A DNA stretch of 64,000 nucleotides, taken from NCBI GenBank assembly GCA_964035015.1, contig OZ035997.1, positions 18,383,866 through 18,447,865 on the forward strand, written 5' to 3'. Made by a program: the position numbers and the translations under genes. This document shows, one piece after another, positions 47,471 through 64,000 of the stretch (the first letter of the stretch is position 1; each line of letters opens with the position of its first letter). This stretch comes from Corallium rubrum (taxonomy: Eukaryota; Cnidaria; Anthozoa; Scleralcyonacea; Coralliidae). The notes under the pieces were generated by a model. It had not been told where the DNA came from. It made no database searches and saw only the letters and a program-made list of their open reading frames with translations.

Positions 47471-50400
47471 ATGCTTAAAGGAAATTATTTGGTCATAGTA
47501 TTGATATTCTGTCAAGGTAAGTTGCTTCTACAGTATCTGTATTCTTATAGCCAACACTCTTATATATTAGTGCATGGAAAACTGGTCGCTTACCGGAAAC
47601 TGAAGCAACACAGTTTAGCCCAAAATTGAAGTGAATGCGTAATAATATAAATGTAGTGCATGCCTTTATAGCTCATATATGCCAAGCATGTAGACAATGC
47701 CACATCCTTAAAACTCATTTATTCTTGGTTTGTATAACACATTTATTTTTACATTTTATGAAAGTCAATAAATAGTGACTTCATGCAGTAAATACAAACT
47801 AAACAAAATAAAATCTGCAATGACAAAGCCGTACATGCACGAGGTAGAACTATCGAAATTGGGAGTAAAACATGCTCGATATAGATAATGCGCATTCAGT
47901 TCTTTATCAGTAAAGCCTAGTTCACACTTGTCGTAAGAATCGCAGCAATGTTATCGTGGCCGATGGCATAGAGTGCTGTCATTCTAGACTGTGTGATTTG
48001 CATATATACAGTAGTCAAGACACAATAGAACAATAGAATAATATTGTATTGTGTCTTGACTACTGTACATATGCAGACTGGCAGCACTCAATGACATCGG
48101 CCAGCATAACATTGCTGCGATTCTTACGACAAGTGAGAACCAGGCTTTAGCGCCATTAATAATTGAACTGTTATGACGTTATTTGAATAATGATTAAGTA
48201 GTAAGGGACGGACCATTATATTTTTGAGGAGGGGGTACCAAAATTCGTGCACAACAAATCAATAGGGAAAAAATATCGAGCAAGCTATATTAACAGAGTT
48301 CGGTTGTTCAATTTCCGGGGTCTATATTTCTGTGTTTTTGTAGATTTTCTTGCACCATGCACTGCCTTTTCTACAGGGCCTTTTTTAACTGATACAAGCT
48401 CCCTCCTTGAGCCCACCCCCCCCCCCAAAGTCCCCTCTTGAGCCCTCCACGAATTGATTTTGCTCCCCCCGAGTAAAAGTTCCTTTTTGCTGAAGTACGG
48501 AAAGAAATGAACAAAGAATAAAGCAATAAAGATATAAAAGGAAAATTTCGGACTCAGGCTATTACCATAAACAGGTATAGATAAATCTTTGCAGTAAAAT
48601 AGTTTATATTTTGATAAGATTATGTGGTGACGAAAAATCATTTTACTGTTCCTCACAAAATTTTCCACATTGTATTTGAAAGTGAACAAGCTGATGAGTT
48701 CTGACAAAGCGAAACGACCTTCAGTGTTCTTAAAAATCACCCCTCCGAATGCAGGAAATGGCATTTACGAGACTCTAAATTTCAAAAATTTCCGGGGGGC
48801 ATGCCCGCGGACACCCCTGGAAGAGTCCCTTTTTGGGAACGGTAGTTTATCAAACAGCAGTTGATATGAGCAGCTGTTGTAAATCCCAAACACCGGTTCG
48901 GCCACGAATATATTGTATGCTTAAAATACGGATGCATCTTAACATATAACGATGTTTATCGATTATATTGGAGATTCGAGCCATTTTAGCTGAGTAAATC
49001 GAAAGAAGTTTATGCAACTCGACACGATGTTGTATCCGATTGACAGTATACTGATTAGGAGCCATTTCTTTTATCGTTTCTTCATGAATTGTTAATGATA
49101 TTTTAACTTAGTTAATTATTTATATAATTATAAAAAATGTATATGGACGAGAGTCGAATCGCACCGGAAAACGCAAGAGATTTTGGGTTTTTTCAAAATC
49201 CCGTGGAATTTAGGGGTTTTTAAATTTTTATTTTTGAGTTTTTCTTTATTTTTTACCAAAATGGTGTATATTTGAATAATATTTGTCTAACTAAATAACT
49301 ATAAGTATTTAATTATTTAACTTAACTAAATTTTTAAGGTTTTCAAGTTGTTTTCTCAAGACGATTGTTTATCAGGCATGGTGGACGAGACAACATTTCT
49401 TGTGGAAACTCGACTTCTCCATGCAGTAGTGTAAGATTTGCAGTGAATATTTCCAATTCTGGCGACGAAATTCTCATTGATCACGCGCAGGGAAGACCAT
49501 ATAATGAATGTGAATCTTTTAAACAGTCGCAATGTTCCATTGAGCTGACTAAATCTCTTTCATTTTCTGGCATTAATGGGAAAGCAGTTATACAGTGCGA
49601 AAAAAATGCGCGGATTTTTTAAAGATACAGAGTTCTGGTTTTAACATAACAAAAATTGTTTTTACTAATCTTGTGATTTCAACGTCCACTACTTTAATAA
49701 GATGTTCGAAGTCAAACTTTGAATTGGTGTTGAAACATTGTATTTTAAAGAACTATAACGATGGTGTTTACACAAAAGGTTCAACACACTGCTCAGTTGA
49801 AGCATTCAACTCAAGTTTTGAAGAAACCTCGAATTTTGGAATTTGGTTAAGTTGTCTCAATCTTACATCTAATTTCACATCCGCTTCTTTTAACGCAGCG
49901 CCTGTAGCTCTTCAAACCATCTTTGACATCCAAAAACGTTGGCAAACAACCGAAATTTTTATCTCGAACTGTATTTTTGATGGCAGACAAAAACAAAACA
50001 TGTGTGCTGAACTGCTTTCAATAAAACCTTTTGCTGTAATAGTGAGTATTACTGTCGAATTATCAAGATTTAGCAATCACTTTGGGATGTGTTCCAGTGG
50101 TGGTCCGTTTTACACATTAAAGATACAAGATGACAGCACTGGTTTGCAAGAAGCAACATTAATGACTTTGAGTAAACTACTTATCGAAAATAACCACTGC
50201 GATTTATCAGCCGTCAAATTGTCCCCTGCGTTCAACTTCAAAATGTTTACAGTAGAATTATCAAACAGCATTTTCAGGAACAACTCCGGAGCTTTGCTTA
50301 AGATGCACGATGTCAAAAGATCAAGCGGATCTAGTATAGTGATTTTCAATAATATATTTCGAGAAAACTATAAAGGACATGGAATTACAAGCTCTACAGC

Positions 50401-52553
50401 CATTTATTTCGGTAACGGTAAAAGCCATGTGATTTCTTGCCATTTTCTTGACAACATGGCAGCCAATAATCCCTTTGCAGGAGTAGTTACTATTTCAAAA
50501 CTTGCTGTTGTAATGTTTGAGAACTGTTTGTTTGAAAACACCCAAACTACCACAAAATCTGTTCAAGTGTTTTCACAAGGCAGCAGCGGGCTTTGGTTCA
50601 AAAGAAACAATACGTTCAATATTATCGGCTTGAAAGCAGAACAACCTATTTTTATTTACATGCAAAGCGACAAATACTCTAAACTACATTTAAGAAAATT
50701 ATTTAAAATTGTATGCCCACTTGGATACGTTCTTACTACTGACAGGCAATGTACAGTTACAGAGGATAAACTAGATTGTTCTTTCTTTTATACTTCATGC
50801 CAGCAATGTCCTTGGAAGAAGTACTCACTCAAAAGAGGAGAACTTAATTTTAATATTACCAATAAAATTGTGTGTCAGGATTGCCCTCGAGGTGGAGAAT
50901 GTGAAGGAGGACAGGTTGTGGCTAAGCCAAACTTTTGGGGATATAAAGAGAAAGAAAAAGTCTCTTTTCTGTCATGTCCTCCCGAGTACTGCTGTGACGC
51001 AGAAGATTGCTTTTCTTACCACAGTTGTCATGGAAATAGAACTGGTACTCTTTGTGGCAAATGTCCGGAAGGCACATCAGAACCTCTGTTTAACGCAAAA
51101 TGCAAACCAAACGAAGAATGTACAAGCTTTATATTCTGGCCAGGTGTTTCATGTCTTTTGATTCCCTATCTTTTATTCTTCTTGTATCATCAAGAAATCA
51201 CAAGTTTTGTTAGAAAAAGTTTGCTCTTCAAGATTCCTTATAAGATTTTGAGGAAACAAGAAAGCAATGTTCGGACGTCCAGTGAAGATGTGAGTTCTCA
51301 AAACAACCAGAACCAGATTTCCAAAAGCAGTGGCCTTCTTAAAATAATCTTCTATTATTATCAAATAGTCAACTTATTCAGACACTCTATTGGGGCAAAT
51401 AGAAGCCAACACATGCTCGGAATAGTCGAACAAACATTTTCCAGAATACTGAATCTAATTATTATCAATATCCCATCCTTTGATTGTCCTTTTCAAAATC
51501 TTCGACCTGTCAAAAAGGCAGCCATCTTGCATTCAGTAGGATATTGTCTGCTGGCTCTCATTGCTTTACTTTACTTGCTTACTAAGATTTTCAAAAGTAG
51601 AAGACTATTAAAAAGATTTAGAAATCGTAGTCAGGCAACACAACAGGAATACATTAAAACGTTTAACCCGACCCAAAGAATCACTACTTCGTCATTTTCT
51701 GTTCGCATCGTCTCAACTTTCACGTACATTTCTTTATTAATGTACTCCTCCTCAGCTCAGCTTTGTTTATCTCTGCTTCATTGTGTTCCAGTTGGAGATG
51801 GGCAAGTTCTGTTCATTGATGGTACTATAAAATGCAATCAACCTTTTCAATATTTCCTTCTTGCTTACGTGTTCTTTTCAATCCTTCCATTTTGTCTTGT
51901 TCCAGTTCTTGGTTCGTATCTTCTGAAAGTAAATCGCATTTCCGTGTTTCAGTTTTGTATGGCTTGCATTCTTCCTTTGCCATTTTGTTGTTTCTGGTTG
52001 TATTTATTGTTGAAGAACCATTCTTGGCGTCATGACGGTAGTTATTCCTCAATAGAACAAGAATCCGATATAACAATATCGTACAAGAGAATAGTAGTGA
52101 GGCATGCTCTTCTAAAGCGGCCATTCTTGGCGTTCTTTTAGGTCCATTCAGATTTCATAAGCCTCTTCTTTGTTTCCCACCTCGATTATTCCATGGGAAG
52201 GCTTCCTTATCTTTCGCAGATTACTCCTTATTATTGTGTTGACTTTCATCTACGATAATCGTTTGCGAATGATCATAGCCTTGATAATGTGTGTCGCTAT
52301 ATTAGTTTGCCATATGTATGTTCATCCATTTATTAGTGGTCGTGAGAATTTCCTAGAAACTCTTTCATTAAGCACATTGATTGTGCTCTGTGGATTTACT
52401 CTCGTCAAAGCCCTTTATCTAGGTGAAGATCTCTCTTCTTCCTCCAACAGTTTGCCATTACTAGATGGTTTCAACATGGTGGAAGACATTCTTATAATTA
52501 CTCCTCTTGCTGTAATCATTTTCATTGTAATACTTTCTCTGTTCATCAGCTGA
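47471..52553 (+). CDS. Beta-helix-like, Cys-rich, multi-pass membrane protein (frame-broken)
   Basis: Exon 1 (47471-47516) encodes MLKGNYLVIVLIFCQ, a signal peptide, and ends phase 1 at GTAAGT. An acceptor at 49338 (tttttaag) restores the frame in exon 2 (49339-52553), giving about 1,085 residues. An Ig-free extracellular part (RFAVNISNSGDEILIDHAQG, repeated F-x-N-N segments) looks like a right-handed beta-helix. A Cys-rich stretch follows from about residue 475 (CPLGYVL, CQDCPRGGECEGG, GTLCGKCPEG), then roughly ten hydrophobic segments (FIFWPGVSCLLIPYLLFFLY first, near 616). I know this architecture from large uncharacterised cnidarian families; the function is unknown, possibly a receptor. 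The frame shifts by one base at about 49615, 52075 and 52165, each fitting a one-base loss. Either it is a recent pseudogene or the sequence has small errors. Confidence 0.8.
47911..48149. mobile_element. MITE in intron 1 of the membrane-protein gene
   Basis: taaagcctagttcacacttg then tcgtaagaatcgcagcaatg is mirrored at 48107-48149. The inner arms (cagtagtcaagacacaatag) also pair. Confidence 0.85.
48725..48840 (+). repeat. G-tract hAT-linked repeat in intron 1
   Basis: cctccgaatgcaggaaatgg, tttacgagactctaaatttc and tccggggggcatgcccgcgg. Confidence 0.65.
48841..49338. other. Remainder of intron 1
   Basis: AT-rich, no ORF of note. The acceptor tttttaag at 49338 closes the intron. Confidence 0.5.
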
Positions 52554-53833
52554 TTGATATTTTGTTTTCGATTTTGCATTCGAGTTTGTCGTCAACGATT
52601 AAGATGTTTTTGCAGTGAACGTTGAGCATGTAAGGGACCGTTCATAAAATATCTACAACCCCAGGGCGGAAGATAAACCTTGATTTTTTTAAAAACTTTA
52701 ACATTCCTAACAAACTTTAATGTTTTTAATTCTACGCCATGCTATTCAAATGTTACTAGAATATTTTATACGCTTCCTGTAATATAAATAACATAATTTG
52801 AAAATAACTGTAATATGTTTAAAAAATAAAAGGAAAAAAATCACAAGGGGCATTAATGAAATGTCCATTCTCTGGCTGAAGTTTGCCTGAAGAGAAATAC
52901 ATTCTTTTAGTATGACACTATTTAACAATTATTTATTTTGCACATTAATAATAGATCATATTTTAGGCTAATTTTAAATAGTATATTTGATATATGTTAT
53001 TAAAATGTTTTGTGCCCCATTAAGGTGGCTCCCTACGGTAATTTTTAGAAGGGACTGGTGACGGGTATATCGTCGGCACGTGCGTAAATAGCAATCTTGT
53101 CGAGTTGATATTCTGTCACGTCAACGTCATTTCTTCATAATTAATTAATTAATTACATTGGAATTAATGAGGAAATGGCGTCACATCAGTAGTTACCAGT
53201 CTCAATATTGACCAAATAGCATTTCCGGCAATTTCCAGCGAATAGGATATTTTGCCAATGTTCAAAGAGATATATCTCGGAAACAAAACAACCAAATCAA
53301 AAACTGTAAAATAACTTTACAACTGTTTTTCCGCCCTCTAAACAGGGAACTAAAAACTGTGGAGGGTTTATATGCACTTTAAACATATTTAATATTTTAA
53401 AAATTTTATAAGACAAAATTTTTTTAATCCATTAAGTTTATAGCAAAAAAATCTGTCTTGACAACTTCCTCTAATATTTTGCTGTAGTGTTCTATATGGA
53501 AAAAACTGACCAGATGACAACTTTGGAAATTTTGACCGAAGAAAATTTGAGATTTGCGTCTAAATAGACGAAAACCGTGTAAATTTGACAAATTTCAAAC
53601 GCCACTACCATGGTAACAGCAGATATTCACAACTCTCTATAAAATTACTTGTATACTATGCGATCCCTGGTTTCAAACTCAATTATTAGGTACTTTAATG
53701 CATGACACGACAATGTGCTGTCAAACATTGCTTTCTTTTATTGTAAAAAAGTTATCTAATTTGGAAACGTGAATATAAACATATATAGAACCCTATAATT
53801 TAAACCTTAAGACATTAAAACTTATTTTAATTA
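52554..53833. other. Space between convergent genes, with a dispersed repeat
   Basis: Contains aataaa at about 52824 for the plus-strand gene, and a repeat-like block starting aaggtggctccctacggtaa at 53022 and running to about 53640. A minus-strand AATAAA near 53738 could serve ATG4. Confidence 0.5.
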
Positions 53834-62787
<8,954 letters not shown>

Positions 62788-62806
62788 CTAATAAAATATA
62801 ATAATT

Positions 62807-62914
62807 AACAATTATTCACCGAAGTGGAGGTGAATAGTGCTGGATATTCACCGAGCCGCGAAGCGGCGAGGTGAATATCTACACTATTCACCGACACTGA
62901 GGTGAATAATTGTT
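62807..62914. mobile_element. Palindromic MITE with TTATTCACC ends (ATG4 intron)
   Basis: aacaattattcaccgaagtg...gatattcaccgagccgc pairs with gcggcgaggtgaatatc...gaggtgaataattgtt. It begins only 20 bp upstream, in transcript sense, of the acceptor of the exon at 62787. Confidence 0.85.
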
Positions 62915-63177
62915 TTAGCATATAACAAAACAGAACAATAAAAATTAAATTTAATTACAACTTGTATAAATTATCATGATAATTAATGCACGCGCCTGCA
63001 TGAAAATGAGGTTAAAGTCACATGATAACAAATAACAACCAGCAAGCAATTGCAAGTGGTTCTGAAAAGATGTTCCAAAGCACTTCTAACGAAAAGACAG
63101 TTCAGACTAAAGACTGATAACTTATCGAAAAATACATCAATTAAAACCAGGTACAGTCCTCGAAACTAGATTGTTTT

Positions 63178-64000
63178 TCACATGTTTTGTTGGCTATTCC
63201 TGCCTGGAAAGTTCACATTAAAGTTTAAATTACAGTTGTGAAATGTGCCGCCGGTAACGAAAGCACGAGAAGAATTCTGGAGATCATGAGCTGCAAAAGA
63301 AAAATTATCAGCTGAAGATACGCTGGGAATCGCTGCTGGCGTAGAAGTAGAAACTACTGCTTGAGAATCATCATTTATTACATTGGATTGAGCATCGCCA
63401 TCGCAGCTGTGATCAGAATGAAGAAAATTGGACAGGATGTTTGACATGGTTTTGAACTGCTGAAAAGTTGGCGTTTCACAATAGCTTTCGATGCTGGTAT
63501 CGCTCTGATGACCCGTTATTGCCTTGATGTGTCGACTTTCGATATTTGACGAGGACAATACTGTAACCGTGGTTGCCCTGATTGAGTGGTTTGTCAAATA
63601 CGGATTTATTCCAGCTCGCGAAGTCATCCCACGAAGCATGTTTTCAAGTGTGTTATGTCCAAGCGGCGCTGAAGAATACCAAACATTGTCTTTAGCAGGA
63701 TTGAAGGTCTTGCAGGGATTTCTTGGCTTCTGGAAAAGATTATCGCTCTTCTGGTTGAGATGTGATAAATACTGCTGGATAGTTTGAACTGGACAACGCA
63801 TAGATTTCGGTGCTTCAAAGATTTTGCCGTTTGACAGGTCTTCTTTATCATCTAATCCTCCTTGGTGATTTTTTGTTGCCAAGACCGTTCCAGATAAACC
63901 TTTGTTGAGTTCAAAATACGACAAGCCGCTTGGAGTTTTTCTTAGTATCAGCAAATTTTTCGTCATGGACTGCTGGTTTTCTCTGCCTCGCTTACCAAGA
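63178..64000 (-). CDS. Crypton/DUF3504-type tyrosine recombinase, C-terminal part
   Basis: The frame is open from the right edge (GKRGRENQQSMTKNLLIL) to a stop at 63178; an ATG at 63966 is internal. Visible signatures of tyrosine recombinases are TNHSIRATTV (the H-x-x-R box) and KAITGHQSDTSIESYCE, with the G-H pair and the likely catalytic Tyr in SIESYCE. A low-complexity tail (FHNCNLNFNVNF) follows. This is the catalytic half of the DUF3504 family shared by Crypton transposons and animal proteins such as ZMYM2 and QRICH1. The N terminus lies outside the window. No stop or frameshift is seen. It lies in the same orientation as ATG4 and upstream of the first visible exon, so it probably occupies an ATG4 intron. 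I cannot tell a live element from a domesticated gene. Confidence 0.8.
   Translation of the reverse strand, partial: LGKRGRENQQSMTKNLLILRKTPSGLSYFELNKGLSGTVLATKNHQGGLDDKEDLSNGKIFEAPKSMRCPVQTIQQYLSHLNQKSDNLFQKPRNPCKTFNPAKDNVWYSSAPLGHNTLENMLRGMTSRAGINPYLTNHSIRATTVTVLSSSNIESRHIKAITGHQSDTSIESYCETPTFQQFKTMSNILSNFLHSDHSCDGDAQSNVINDDSQAVVSTSTPAAIPSVSSADNFSFAAHDLQNSSRAFVTGGTFHNCNLNFNVNFPGRNSQQNM

Overview
This is a eukaryotic, animal-type genome window that is AT-rich and dominated by mobile elements. It has spliced genes with GT-AG introns, LINE, Penelope-like, hAT-like, Mutator-like and Crypton-like elements, many short inverted-repeat elements (MITEs), and very long pure microsatellites. The repeat repertoire, a Penelope-type GIY-YIG tail, a Crypton-type tyrosine recombinase and a beta-helix/multi-membrane-pass receptor-like gene together suggest a cnidarian, probably an anthozoan. 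That placement is an inference from remembered family distributions; no search was run.

Four host genes have usable evidence. (1) An ATG4 autophagy protease on the minus strand, with ten exons between 53834 and 62787; its 5' exons, including the catalytic Cys, lie beyond the window. (2) A large secreted-domain plus multi-pass membrane protein on the plus strand, 47471..52553, with one predicted intron and three single-base frame breaks. (3) A THAP-domain gene on the minus strand with two predicted exons, 37698..38309. (4) A lone signal-peptide exon on the minus strand, 4068..4113. A tyrosine recombinase of the Crypton/DUF3504 type runs off the right edge (63178..64000, minus), apparently inside the ATG4 5' intron.

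Layout. 1-15.9 kb: MITEs, a hAT derivative with a BED finger nested in another element, 5S-rRNA-derived SINE copies and fold-back repeats. 15.9-25.6 kb: three perfect (CTAT)n arrays separated by two LINE elements, one 5'-truncated and one with two intact ORFs. 25.7-26.2 kb: the 3' end of a Penelope-like element with a candidate hammerhead ribozyme. 26.56-35.75 kb: a giant palindromic transposon-like structure whose arms are mostly 10-bp tandem repeats, bounded by an identical 8-bp direct repeat (CAAATTTC). 36-47.1 kb: more MITEs, a THAP gene, a 33/32-bp minisatellite and a three-level nested transposon. 47.4-64 kb: the membrane-protein gene and ATG4 converge tail to tail, with MITEs and microsatellites in their introns.

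The strongest candidate for something undescribed is the 9.2-kb fold-back element at 26561..35748. Its architecture recalls the FB elements of Drosophila and TU elements of sea urchin: long inverted repeats built of short tandem units, with no transposase visible. The next best are the pairing of two unrelated LINEs with (CTAT)n on every side, and the Penelope-associated hammerhead motif.
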